Counted from the stretch's first letter, positions 8,719 through 16,498 are shown. The stretch is DNA of 38,479 bases from Verrucomicrobiales bacterium (GCA_029213025.1 JARGOZ010000055.1:1-38479), one strand, 5' to 3'. The notes: generated by a model not told the origin, from the sequence alone. Translations and numbers: made by a program.

Positions 8719-8788
8719 GGATACAACGGGAGGGATAAGATTCTATTTAACGGCAAAAGCCCGACTCCAGTCAACCCGCCATCGCTAA

Positions 8789-8850
8789 TCGTACCCTGTT
8801 AAGTCGCAGACTGTACCCTGTCAGGTCTGGTGAACAGGGACAGGCACCCT
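8789..8850. repeat. 22-bp-phased intergenic repeat, locus 2, plus a related aacaggga motif
   Basis: Two inverted-orientation units lie at 8791-8800 (gtaccctgtt) and 8813-8822 (gtaccctgtc), exactly 22 bp apart. Beside them at 8831-8850 is tgaacagggacaggcaccct, a different but related sequence. It resembles motifs often seen around REP-associated tyrosine transposases; that resemblance is from memory. The locus sits between two minus-strand genes. Confidence 0.75.
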
Positions 8851-9177
8851 TCAGCCCTTCCAGATCGTTCCGTCGTGAAATTCGTCAGGGATTCCGGTCA
8901 GCGTCTTAGCTATCAGATAAAACAAAAACCACACCATAATGACCGCCACCGCGAATTGAAGAATCGGGGCGGGCTGAAAAAAACGGAGACCTTTCTGCGT
9001 TTGCTTCGGTTTTTCGGCACTCTTTCGCGCTTCGTTAAGACACGCCGCGCAGGTCTTTTTGCCGTCGTGCTCAGTGATGCATTCCCGGCAGTAATACAGT
9101 TGGCAGGAGGGACACCGCGCCGTGGCGGGGCGATCAAAATGAATCCGGCAAGTCGTTTGAGAAAGAGACTGGCTCAT
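8851..9177 (-). CDS. B-box-like zinc-finger membrane protein, small
   Basis: The 108-residue product opens with a Cys/His cluster at residues 10-46: C10-x2-H13, C22-x2-C25, C30-x2-C33, H37 and C43-x2-C46. This is the spacing of a B-box-type zinc finger. A charged linker and one membrane segment (about residues 72-92, FAVAVIMVWFLFYLIA) follow. The start is placed at ATG 9177, where it overlaps the upstream gene's TGA as ATGA, a translational-coupling arrangement; a start eight codons earlier is also open. Bacterial proteins with this N-terminal finger and a membrane part are mostly uncharacterised. The gene pair with the larger membrane protein upstream suggests the two work together at the inner membrane. 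Confidence 0.7.
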   Translation of the reverse strand: MSQSLSQTTCRIHFDRPATARCPSCQLYYCRECITEHDGKKTCAACLNEARKSAEKPKQTQKGLRFFQPAPILQFAVAVIMVWFLFYLIAKTLTGIPDEFHDGTIWKG

Positions 9178-10202
9178 ATCTGCTGCAGCCGGTTTTTCCA
9201 CTTCAAAGTCTGAACCATGCCGGTAACTGCGGTCGCAAACACGAACAATATCGATGCCAGAAAAAGCAGATAATAGACCATTCCCCCGAGAGTCGGAATT
9301 CCGACAAAGGCGTCAAAAGGGGCGGTAAGGTCCTCAAGGAACATCGGATTGGCGGAGATAATCTGAACAAAATAGACAAGGGCAAGACCGCCGAAAATCA
9401 TCACCGAACTTAACAGCACAAACAGGATCCGCCTCAAAGGTTCCGGGGAGGGTTTCCGGTAGCTGCCAATGATCGAGCGAAATGTGAGCAGATTGCCGAT
9501 CACAATCAGAACGAGAGCTGTGGCGCAGAGCGTGATACTTTCCAGATGAAGCGCGGCGAGGCCGCAAAGTCCGAAAACAGAATACACAGCAAAGGCGGGA
9601 AACACCGTTTTGCCTATCAATAACCGATCACCTTCGCGCCCCATCAGGGAGGAAAGATTGGTATCTGCTGCGTCGCCTCCCTTCACGAGGTGGTTTTGTT
9701 TCTCCCGAATGATACCGTCGAGCAAATCCGCGGCCTGACTGGCGAGGTAGAATCGATTTAACGGGGCGATCCTCTCCCGCTTCATAGCGGTATTGAGGTC
9801 GAAGTAACAGGTAGGACCGAGAAACATATGCCGCAGGAGCAGTATGAGAAAAAAGATCGTTCCGGCAGAAAGAAGAGACAAAGTGACAATCACAAACACA
9901 CTGAGCGCGCCTTCCCCGCGCCCGGCCAGAATGGTCGCCATAATTCCCGCCAAAAGGGCAATGGACAGGCTGTATAGAACGATCCCGACAGCGCGGTTCG
10001 TTTTTGTGATGGCGAAGTATTGAATATCCTCATAGCGGAAGCGCCGGTAATGCTCGGTAAAATTAATTAAAAACCCGCTGCCTTTGACATAAACCAGATG
10101 ATCCTCGCCCATCCAGAGGCTGGACATCCCAAATCTGCCTTTGGCGAGGCGATGATAACTGTCGAATGACTTTTTCAAACTTCGGTGCCAAGTGAACACC
10201 AA
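9174..10202 (-). CDS. Multi-spanning membrane protein with PH-like N-terminal region
   Basis: Family not firmly recognised. The 342-residue product starts with a soluble part. Residues about 27-65 (WMGEDHLVYVKGSGFLINFTEHYRRFRYEDIQYF) look like a bacterial PH-type beta-barrel strand pattern. Two hydrophobic segments follow (about 72-93 and 100-127), then a soluble segment with the phrase ERIAPLNRFYLASQAADLLDGI, then four more hydrophobic segments. The frame opens with adjacent TTG and GTG codons at 10202 and 10199; the first ATG (10127) would cut into the soluble part, so the start is uncertain. It is coupled by ATGA to the zinc-finger membrane protein. A short inverted repeat, cagac-tt-gtctg (10221-10232), lies 20-30 bp upstream. 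Confidence 0.6.
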   Translation of the reverse strand: MVFTWHRSLKKSFDSYHRLAKGRFGMSSLWMGEDHLVYVKGSGFLINFTEHYRRFRYEDIQYFAITKTNRAVGIVLYSLSIALLAGIMATILAGRGEGALSVFVIVTLSLLSAGTIFFLILLLRHMFLGPTCYFDLNTAMKRERIAPLNRFYLASQAADLLDGIIREKQNHLVKGGDAADTNLSSLMGREGDRLLIGKTVFPAFAVYSVFGLCGLAALHLESITLCATALVLIVIGNLLTFRSIIGSYRKPSPEPLRRILFVLLSSVMIFGGLALVYFVQIISANPMFLEDLTAPFDAFVGIPTLGGMVYYLLFLASILFVFATAVTGMVQTLKWKNRLQQI

Positions 10203-10257
10203 AAAGCCCGGCTAAGTCAACAGACTTGTCTGCTTGCCGGCATCTGAAATCAGGCAT

Positions 10258-10293
10258 AAAAAAATCCGCCCCGGCATGAACCGGAGCGGATTT
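10258..10293 (-). terminator. Rho-independent terminator for the 10319-10960 gene
   Basis: Arms at 10262-10269 (aaatccgc) and 10286-10293 (gcggattt) pair perfectly, with an inner ccgg/ccgg stem after one mismatch. On the minus strand the hairpin is followed by seven T's (10258-10264). It lies 25 bp past the stop of the minus-strand secreted protein gene. Confidence 0.85.
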
Positions 10294-10318
10294 ACGAGGG
10301 GAGTTGGAGAGGAAACGC

Positions 10319-10960
10319 TTATCGAATCAATTCGCTAAGCAGAGAGAGGAAAGGATTGTGACTGACCACTCTAACATTGCGGTTGTTTGCTACCGGAACC
10401 TGGCGGGCGTGATTTCCGTGGGGAACCGTTCTGGTGGTCACCGAAACAGGATTGAAACGGTGGGCATTTTGCTGAATCCGGGTCGCCAGCGAGCAGGACT
10501 GCTCAAGGCTGTCATTGATTGTGCAGCTTAAGTTGCGCACCCGTTTGGCTTGTCCTTCCACACAAGTCAGAGTTTCACGGACATTGTTAGCGGCCTTTTT
10601 GAATGTGATCGGGCAGCTGCCTCGGGAAGCGCGAACCAGATTCTGTGTTGTGCGGGAGTAGGTTTGCAAGTGATTGAAAAGAGCAACCGACTCGCGGGAT
10701 CTGCGGGTGTAGCGCATTTCACGGGCAAACTGCACGGTCATCTGCTGAGCGATCCGGTCGATTGTCACCACATCAGACTGGAGAGAATTTCTCTGGTTAC
10801 GGGACTCCCAGCCGTGGCTGGCCGTGCGGCTGTTATTGTAACCGTAAGAGTTGTGGTTTCCGCTTCTCCATCCCTGAGCGTTGGAATCGGCAGCGACAAG
10901 GCTTATTCCTAAAACGGCTGCTGCGGTGAGGGTGACTGATGTTTTCTTGATGTTCTTCAT
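10319..10960 (-). CDS. Secreted hypothetical protein (213 aa)
   Basis: No family recognised. It has a standard signal peptide (MKNIKKTSVTLTAAAVLGISLVAADSNAQ). An Asn/Gly/Ser/Tyr/Arg-rich segment (residues 29-58) follows, then a mostly helical Arg/Gln/Thr-rich domain with three Cys residues that could form a disulfide (in SRGSCPITF, ETLTCVEGQ and NLSCTIND, plus a fourth in EQSCSLAT). It ends with a His/Asn/Val-rich tail. The net charge is strongly positive. The gene has its own terminator downstream and about 150 bp of AT-rich leader upstream, so it is probably monocistronic. Role unknown; surface or periplasmic location expected. Confidence 0.7.
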   Translation of the reverse strand: MKNIKKTSVTLTAAAVLGISLVAADSNAQGWRSGNHNSYGYNNSRTASHGWESRNQRNSLQSDVVTIDRIAQQMTVQFAREMRYTRRSRESVALFNHLQTYSRTTQNLVRASRGSCPITFKKAANNVRETLTCVEGQAKRVRNLSCTINDSLEQSCSLATRIQQNAHRFNPVSVTTRTVPHGNHARQVPVANNRNVRVVSHNPFLSLLSELIR

Positions 10961-11109
10961 AAGGTGCTTTTGAATTATTTTCGTGGGGATAAGACTCGGT
11001 CTGAAATTTTTTATTCAAAAACATTTGCATTCCTTTATTTTTATGTGTGGCGAAATGACAAATACAATATCCCGGTGGTTTTGTAGTGTGTCGGGGCGAT
11101 ACTTCCGGA

Positions 11110-11538
11110 ATGGAAACTCACCCTTTTCGACTCAAGCCGGGGCAGGATTTGAAAGCGGAAATCGATGCCCTGACCCTGCGGGAAAAATGGTCTGCAGCCT
11201 GTATTCTTTCCGCCGTGGGCAGCCTGACTCAGGCAGCGATCCGTTTTGCCGATCAGGAAGAGGTATCGATTCTGAACGGCCACTTTGAGATTCTTTCGCT
11301 GTCCGGAACTCTGTCACCGGGCGGATCCCACCTCCATATATCAATAGCCGACGGCAAAGGGAAAGTGACCGGGGGCCACCTCAAAGAGGGTTCTGAAATC
11401 TATACTACAGCGGAAGTAGTCATCGGAATACTTCATGACTGGGAATTCAGCCGACAGCTTTGTGAACAGTCCAACTACCTGGAGCTTGTTGCAGAAAAGA
11501 GGCGGAGCCTTTCGACTCCGCCTTCAAAACAAGACTAG
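11110..11538 (+). CDS. PPC/DUF296 domain protein
   Basis: The 142-residue single-domain protein matches the PPC (plant and prokaryote conserved, DUF296) fold. It begins with FRLKPGQDLKAEIDAL and continues with AACILSAVGSLTQAAIRFA and ILSLSGTLS. The conserved metal-site-like histidines come in GGSHLHISIAD (H74 and H76) and VTGGHL (H90), and the domain ends with AEVVIGIL. Bacterial stand-alone PPC proteins form trimers; some are called DNA-binding by similarity to plant AT-hook proteins, but their function is open. The ATG at 11110 is preferred over the GTG at 11086 because the domain starts there. Its 3' end contains a hairpin that may terminate the convergent porin gene. Confidence 0.85.
   Translation: METHPFRLKPGQDLKAEIDALTLREKWSAACILSAVGSLTQAAIRFADQEEVSILNGHFEILSLSGTLSPGGSHLHISIADGKGKVTGGHLKEGSEIYTTAEVVIGILHDWEFSRQLCEQSNYLELVAEKRRSLSTPPSKQD
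11501..11522 (-). terminator. Hairpin at the 3' end of the PPC gene, likely terminator for the convergent porin gene
   Basis: Perfect 7-bp arms ggcggag (11501-11507) and ctccgcc (11516-11522). On the minus strand the hairpin is followed by tcttttctgc, a short T-rich tail, 45 bp past the porin stop. On the plus strand there is no T-run. The element lies inside the last codons of the PPC gene. Confidence 0.6.
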
Positions 11539-11566
11539 TGAGAGTTAAAAAAACTTTTGCCGTGCC

Positions 11567-12892
11567 TTACCAATAGGTCCGCACTCCGAGCATCCAGGTA
11601 TCGCCGGATAGATCACCAAGATCAGTCGAACCCGCATTTTCGTGCAGGTCAGCCGTGAGGTACTCATAGCCCCCCATTAGCTTGAAATTATCGCCACAGA
11701 GGCGGTAATTGAACCCGGCATAGAACGTGTGGACATCTTCCAGGTTGGGGCGACCCACGCCATTGTGATCAAAAGCTCTCCTTTGGCCCCGCTGTAGAAC
11801 AGTATTTGATGCGTAAGCGTATTTTCCTACCAATTCCAGCCTCTCGGTCAAATCGTAGTGAGGCAGGATGACGATTCCGAATGTATCCTGCCCTGCCAGG
11901 GTTGCGTTATTTCCCCCGGCGATCCCCAGGCTATTCCCCCCGCTCGCTTCCCGGTCGATTCCCCAGATCAAGTCTGTAACCAGCCCGTATTTCCTGTCGC
12001 AACAACCAATATCCCAGGACGATTCCGTTCCGAGGGCGAAAATGTGATTGTAATTGGGAAGCGCATCCTCATCCGCTCTTCCCCGGGGATTCCGGGTTCC
12101 GTCACTGTTGTTGGTATAGAAGTAGTCAAAGTGCAGATCGGTAGCCTCGGTTATGCCGTAAGCGCCCCGGTAACTGGCACCTCCCCTCGCTCCGTCAAAT
12201 CCCGGAGCTCTTGGCCCTCTCCCGTCAGCGTCATTATCATAACCGCCCAACCAGAGGCCGAAAGCGTGCTCTATTCCAAGAGCCTCGAAACCCGTCTCCA
12301 CTCCCCAGGCAGCTGTGTCGGCGACCTCGTTGGTTATCTGGGAGCGCTCAAAGGTCAAAATTTTCTTCGAAGATGTGGAGAATTCCCTGGTGATTTTCTG
12401 TTCCTGCTTACCGACACTGACCCAAAGGCCAATGTCCGAGTCGGACGGATCCCACTTGATATACATTTCATAGATAGAGCCCCAAAAGTCACCGGCGATT
12501 CTGGCGCCGTCGTTATTGTCGTTGCCCAGGTTCCAGTTGTTGAAGAAGGTAAAATCATTCAGGAATTGAACTCTCGTTCCCAGACGGAGGCGGCGATGCT
12601 CCCAATATTGTGTCCCGAGGGAACGACCGCTGGAATGCTCAAGCGAAGAAGACTGGTATTGTCCGTGATACCGACCCACGAGCTGAACACTCTGAATCAG
12701 GCAGTTTTCCTCATTCTTGTAGAGAGTCGACTTATCGAAAATTTCGCACCAACAGGGATCCTCTTTGCAGCATTCCACCGGGCATTTGTCATTAATAATG
12801 CACGACTTATCATCTCCTGCAATCAACCCGGCACCCGAAAATATCATTCCGGCGCAAAGCAGCATGACTTTGATTCGTTTTACTTTTTCCAT
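11567..12892 (-). CDS. OprO/OprP-like outer-membrane porin with a Cys-rich N-terminus
   Basis: The 441-residue product has a signal peptide (KVMLLCAGMIFSGAGLIAG). A short Cys-rich segment follows (CIINDKCPVECCKEDPCWC, six or seven Cys in all). A long beta-strand-rich region begins at LIQSVQLVGRYHGQYQSS and includes YWEHRRLRLGTRVQFLNDFTFF, a pattern of phosphate-selective porin O/P family members. It ends GDTWMLGVRTYW, with the terminal aromatic residue typical of outer-membrane barrels assembled by BamA. The substrate cannot be read from sequence; anion or phosphate selectivity is known for Pseudomonas OprO/OprP only. The Cys cluster right after the signal peptide is unusual for a porin. No phosphate-regulation gene is adjacent. 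Confidence 0.75.
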   Translation of the reverse strand: MEKVKRIKVMLLCAGMIFSGAGLIAGDDKSCIINDKCPVECCKEDPCWCEIFDKSTLYKNEENCLIQSVQLVGRYHGQYQSSSLEHSSGRSLGTQYWEHRRLRLGTRVQFLNDFTFFNNWNLGNDNNDGARIAGDFWGSIYEMYIKWDPSDSDIGLWVSVGKQEQKITREFSTSSKKILTFERSQITNEVADTAAWGVETGFEALGIEHAFGLWLGGYDNDADGRGPRAPGFDGARGGASYRGAYGITEATDLHFDYFYTNNSDGTRNPRGRADEDALPNYNHIFALGTESSWDIGCCDRKYGLVTDLIWGIDREASGGNSLGIAGGNNATLAGQDTFGIVILPHYDLTERLELVGKYAYASNTVLQRGQRRAFDHNGVGRPNLEDVHTFYAGFNYRLCGDNFKLMGGYEYLTADLHENAGSTDLGDLSGDTWMLGVRTYW

Positions 12893-13204
12893 ATCATTTT
12901 TTGTTGAGATTTCTCTATTGAAGACTTTTCCCGCACCCCGTTACCAGGCACAGGTCGAGTGAATCTGAATGAGTTTCCGAAATTTCCGAGTCTGTGAAAC
13001 GCCGGGGAATTGAGTCACAAAGAAAACCAGCCGGAGAATGACCGGTCGTGTTCCCTCTCAGGGTTATGAGTGTTTCCGCTGCCAGACCGACACGGAGAAT
13101 GATCGGAGTCATCTTCGGCATCGTAAATTTTCTGGACAGATTGAATTCTCCATAAGCGGAACGCCCTCATCGTATATACATTTACTTTGGATTCAAGCAC
13201 AATT

Positions 13205-13220
13205 GTGACGAAAACGTCAC
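13205..13220. promoter_or_regulatory. Operator-like inverted repeat gtgacg-aaaa-cgtcac
   Basis: Perfect 6-bp arms around a 4-bp A-tract in the porin/permease intergenic region. The symmetry and position suggest a transcription-factor site, but there is no T-tail and no known consensus I can match with confidence. Confidence 0.35.
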
Positions 13221-13261
13221 CCCTTCAGATCCACCAACAGTCAGCCTGATGCATTGGAATC

Positions 13262-13429
13262 ATGTGCATATTGTTCGCGGAACAGAGCAATAAACGCGAC
13301 CGGATCCTCAACCGGATTTCTGATCCGGAACAGAAACTATCAATAATCAGGGAATTTGAACCGGCCGAAGACAAAATACTCCGCGCAACGTGGGATATTG
13401 TCATCGGTTTGACTCCGGAAGATCCCTAA
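13262..13429 (+). CDS. Candidate small protein (55 aa)
   Basis: ATG at 13262 opens 55 codons closed by TAA. The product is charged and helix-compatible (it includes NKRDRILNRISDPEQKL and a C-terminal DIVIGLTPEDP) and has a plausible amino-acid balance, unlike the basic or Ser-rich shadows around it. There is no convincing ribosome binding site. It lies 147 bp before the permease gene on the same strand. Function unknown; it may be chance. Confidence 0.3.
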   Translation: MCILFAEQSNKRDRILNRISDPEQKLSIIREFEPAEDKILRATWDIVIGLTPEDP

Positions 13430-13575
13430 GCCCGGCGCAGGCCCGGCGGGCCTCCGACAAGAACGAAGGGATAAACCACCGGCTCCGAAATCTGCGGAAA
13501 ATATAGATTACAGGTTTCCGTGTTTGCATCGTTTAGGCAGCAGGGCGACTATCGGCCTCGCCAAAGACGAATCGT

Positions 13576-14577
13576 ATGGAGTTGTCACCGTTTACAGATT
13601 TATGCTTCCTGTTTCTCAGTATCGTTCTGGAAGGAGCACCCTTCATCCTTCTCGGGACTGTGATTTCCGGCATTATCGATGCCTACCTTCCACCAGGTCT
13701 GATTGACCGCTGGCTGCCGAAGAACAAACCGCTCGCGGTTATACTCAGCGCCCTTCTCGGAGCGATCTTTCCGGTCTGTGAATGTACCATCGTACCGGTG
13801 ATCCGCCGCCTCATCAAAAAGGGACTGCCGATCTCCTGCGCAGTGACTTACATGCTTTCATCCCCGATCATCAACCCGATCACGGTGATCAGCACGATGA
13901 ATGCCTTCAAGTCGACGAAGCAGAATTTCTCACTGCGGGAAGACCCGACCCACATGGATGTCTACAGCCCGGAGTTTATGACTTCGAGCCGCTTGATCCT
14001 TGCTTTTATCATCACCGTATCAGTCGGCATGATCCTGCTGCGGGTCAGGAAAAAGAGTATTCTCGCCAAATCGCTCGCCGACGATGACTCCATCTCCGAC
14101 GGACATCATGATGACCATCACGAACATGATCATGACGAGAAAAAAGAGCACGATCACAACGGGGAGGAAGATACGGCACAACCGAACCGCCCCATCCTCG
14201 CGATGCGGACGGCACTGCGGGACTTCGTGGAGACGGCGATGTATTTCACGATCGGTGTCGCAATAACCGCCGTGTTTAAAGCTTTTGTAACAGAAGACCT
14301 CGTCCTCGTATTTAATCAAAGCGAACCGGTCGGCATCGGCCTGATGATGATGCTGGCCTTTATTCTGAGCCTGTGCAGCACATCGGATGCCTTCATCGCT
14401 GCGAACTTTCCGGTCCCGCAGGCGGCGAAGCTCGCCTTTCTCGTCTACGGCCCGATGATGGATGTGAAGCTCATCTTCATGTACTTATCCGTGTTTAAGA
14501 AAAAGTTCGTTTTGATCCTCGCGGTGACGCTCTTCTTTGCGATAGGAATTTTGAGCTATGTTTGGTTCCAAATCTAG
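13576..14577 (+). CDS. Permease of the YraQ / DUF318 (ArsP_1) family with His-rich cytosolic loop
   Basis: A 333-residue polytopic membrane protein with about eight hydrophobic segments. The family signature is clear: VLEGAPFILLGTVISGIID near the N-terminus, IFPVCECTIVPVIRRLIKKGLP with the conserved Cys-Glu-Cys (residues 68-70), TYMLSSPIINPITV, and in the second half ILSLCSTSDAFIAANFP and FLVYGPMMDVK. Between the halves, residues about 169-200 form a hydrophilic loop with eight His and many Asp/Glu. Family members include Bacillus YcgR, usually paired with YcgQ (DUF1980), and the ArsP arsenical exporters. Here the DUF1980 partner follows after 21 bp. Metal-ion transport or delivery, perhaps zinc, is inferred from pairing and His content. 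Confidence 0.88.
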   Translation: MELSPFTDLCFLFLSIVLEGAPFILLGTVISGIIDAYLPPGLIDRWLPKNKPLAVILSALLGAIFPVCECTIVPVIRRLIKKGLPISCAVTYMLSSPIINPITVISTMNAFKSTKQNFSLREDPTHMDVYSPEFMTSSRLILAFIITVSVGMILLRVRKKSILAKSLADDDSISDGHHDDHHEHDHDEKKEHDHNGEEDTAQPNRPILAMRTALRDFVETAMYFTIGVAITAVFKAFVTEDLVLVFNQSEPVGIGLMMMLAFILSLCSTSDAFIAANFPVPQAAKLAFLVYGPMMDVKLIFMYLSVFKKKFVLILAVTLFFAIGILSYVWFQI

Positions 14578-14601
14578 ATAAATTGAGAGAGGGATTTCGT
14601 G

Positions 14602-15630
14602 ATGAAAAAGATTTTTGAGATTCTAAGTATGGTGACCCTGCTGGTTTGGGGAGGGATGTTTCTCTATTTTTTCTTTAGCGGCCGGGTCAATGACTACCTC
14701 ACATCGTCGTTCCGGATCTGGGTTCCGGTCTCCGGTGTCGGTATGATCATCCTCGGAGCGCTCAATCTCATCACCCGAAACCGTGATACAGGTGCCTGCT
14801 CGCACGACCACATTCATGGAGATCATTCGCATTGTGATCACGATCACGATCACGATCACCACGACCATTCCGACTGCGATCATGACCATCACCACGACGA
14901 AACATGCGATCACGGTCACGACCATCATCATGACCACGCTCACGATCACCACCACGAGGAAACCACTGCGTCGAGCCTCGCTTTTGCACTGATCGTCCTG
15001 CTGGTCCCTCTACTTACCGCCGCAAAATATTCTCAGGATTCTTTCAGCCGGCAATATACCGGGAAGTGGGTCGAAATCGAAGATGATATGCGGAAGCTGC
15101 GGCAGAAGAAAGCCGCTGTAGCCAGGCAGGAAATAGCCGATAGCAGCGAAAACCCGTACACCAATCCCGATGGCTCAAAGACCGAAGAGGAAACCAGCGG
15201 CAGCGGTGAGGAGTGGGGAGAATTCACCATCGAAGATCTCAAAAAAATGGTTCCCCAGACATCAGCCGGGGATTTCCTGCTCGACGTTCCACAAATTTAT
15301 TATACCGCAGGAGACCAGGAACTTATGAAGGTGATGGAAGGAATTTCCATCGAAACCACCGCTCAGGTGATTGAGGATACAGTCGATGATTCACCGTCCA
15401 ACCGTCTGCGCGCCTACCGACTCATGATTGAGTGCTGCGCCGCTGATGCCCGCCCGCTTTCGATCCCCATCGATTTCGCGGAAGCACTCCCGGAATACGA
15501 AGAAATGGGCTGGTACAAATTGATCGGTCGCCTCCACTTCCATGAGAGCGCAGAACACGAATACGTGCCGATCCTGCAGATCAAAAACTTTCAGCCAACC
15601 CCGGAACCGGCTGACTGGATGGCGTATTGA
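14602..15630 (+). CDS. DUF1980 / TIGR03943-type membrane protein (YcgQ-like) with extreme His-rich loop
   Basis: The 342-residue partner of the preceding permease. Two N-terminal membrane segments (about residues 9-28 and 39-58) precede a loop at about 66-119 made almost wholly of His, Asp and Cys: 25 His and 4 Cys, largely HD/HH repeats. A further membrane segment follows (LAFALIVLLVPLLTAAKYS). The long extracytoplasmic C-terminal domain ends with residues typical of the family (WYKLIGRLHFHES, YVPILQIKNFQPTPEPADWMAY). The ATG at 14602 has a gagagaggga Shine-Dalgarno at good spacing; a GTG one codon earlier is also open. The loop should bind divalent metals such as zinc or nickel. It could act as a metal buffer or sensor for the pair; that is inference. 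Confidence 0.85.
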   Translation: MKKIFEILSMVTLLVWGGMFLYFFFSGRVNDYLTSSFRIWVPVSGVGMIILGALNLITRNRDTGACSHDHIHGDHSHCDHDHDHDHHDHSDCDHDHHHDETCDHGHDHHHDHAHDHHHEETTASSLAFALIVLLVPLLTAAKYSQDSFSRQYTGKWVEIEDDMRKLRQKKAAVARQEIADSSENPYTNPDGSKTEEETSGSGEEWGEFTIEDLKKMVPQTSAGDFLLDVPQIYYTAGDQELMKVMEGISIETTAQVIEDTVDDSPSNRLRAYRLMIECCAADARPLSIPIDFAEALPEYEEMGWYKLIGRLHFHESAEHEYVPILQIKNFQPTPEPADWMAY

Positions 15631-15631
15631 A

Positions 15632-15997
15632 ATGTCGCGGCTATGCTGGTTTGGCTTTTCCCTGCTGATTTCGACAATCGCCACATGTAGTGATCCCGGA
15701 TTTCAAATCCTCCAAATCTCCAGCCTTCCCACCCCCTTAACAATCCCCTACCCGTCCGGAGCTGCGGTTTGCCTCTGCAAAGATCAAACAGATGCAAAAA
15801 TTCTTGTCGTTATTCAAGCCATAAAAGAACGCAAAATCCTCCCGGAATTTCTCAAGCTCAAGCCCGGAGACACCCCGGAGGGAATGCTCAAACCGTGGGC
15901 CGAAAGACCTGCTGAATGGAAGGCCATGGCGGTGGCAAACGACTTTGCCCACGAATACGATCTGAAGATCTACTTTCTCGACAACAAAACCAACTGA
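15632..15997 (+). CDS. Small secreted protein or lipoprotein, third gene of the permease operon
   Basis: The 121-residue product begins one base after the DUF1980 stop and so is almost certainly in the same operon. It has a short N-terminal hydrophobic segment ending in Ala-Thr-Cys (CWFGFSLLISTIATCSD), a weak lipobox. The rest is small, with one further Cys pair (AAVCLCKDQ), a helix KILVVIQAIKERKILPEFLKL and a C-terminal YDLKIYFLDNKTN. No family recognised. Position suggests a periplasmic accessory to the metal-transport pair. The convergent gene's stop directly abuts this stop (15997/15998). Confidence 0.6.
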   Translation: MSRLCWFGFSLLISTIATCSDPGFQILQISSLPTPLTIPYPSGAAVCLCKDQTDAKILVVIQAIKERKILPEFLKLKPGDTPEGMLKPWAERPAEWKAMAVANDFAHEYDLKIYFLDNKTN

Positions 15998-16498
15998 TCA
16001 GCAGTTGGCCATAAAGTGGATCCCCAGCATTATGGAATGAATGATCCCGGTCTGGCGGACCTTATCATCAGAGGAAAGGTTGTCGAACCCAGGATAGAAC
16101 AGACTCAACACACAGGGTGATGGAATTGTGCCACCGGGAAAGCGGGAATGAAGGTATCCCGGGTGCTCCTTTTTCAGCTCGTGATGGTAATACTCCATAA
16201 CCGAACCGGCAACCGAGGCACTTTCGGGACCATTCAACCCACCGCTGAAATGGGCAATCTTTTCGCGCCCCCGCCACAGGGCAAGCTCCGGCTGAATCAT
16301 CGAGTAGTTGAAAACTTCGAGGCGGAAAGCACCTAAATCGTCAGGCAGGATTCGATCCGCATTTCCCAGCTCAAAATCCACCCCAACCTGCCCGGCTATA
16401 TTCGGGCAAAATTCCGGCGAATCCGCGTTGTAACTCAAGATCGTGCATTGATTCAAATTTAATGAAACAATCGTGGAATTTCCATTCGGCCAGGCCAT
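15998..16498 (-). CDS. Hypothetical protein (166 aa)
   Basis: Family not recognised. There is no signal peptide or membrane segment. The composition is that of a soluble mixed alpha/beta protein, with His-rich helix MEYYHHELKKEHPGYLHSRF near the middle and four Cys scattered through it. The ATG at 16498 is preceded by a symmetric ttaaga-ga-tcttaa element (16502-16515), which may be an operator shared with the divergent membrane-protein gene. The frame fills the space between two well-supported genes without overlap. Confidence 0.55.
   Translation of the reverse strand: MAWPNGNSTIVSLNLNQCTILSYNADSPEFCPNIAGQVGVDFELGNADRILPDDLGAFRLEVFNYSMIQPELALWRGREKIAHFSGGLNGPESASVAGSVMEYYHHELKKEHPGYLHSRFPGGTIPSPCVLSLFYPGFDNLSSDDKVRQTGIIHSIMLGIHFMANC

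Larger units (their letters stand above)
12893..13575. other. 683-bp gap between the porin and permease genes
   Basis: No long coding region is supported here. It should contain the divergent promoters of the porin and the permease operon. It holds a perfect inverted repeat at 13205-13220 and one short open frame (13262-13429), listed separately. I see no tRNA, transposon end or recognisable riboswitch. Confidence 0.6.

Noticed and set aside
14783..14985. Gatcac/catgac repeats as a CRISPR or satellite array
   Set aside because: No spacers or fixed period; they encode the His-rich loop in one long frame.
14623..14992. Long open frames opposite and beside the His-rich region (Val/Ile/Met- or Thr/Ile-rich)
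   Set aside because: They are readings of the same gatcac/catgac low-complexity DNA in other frames; the DUF1980 frame alone has family motifs.
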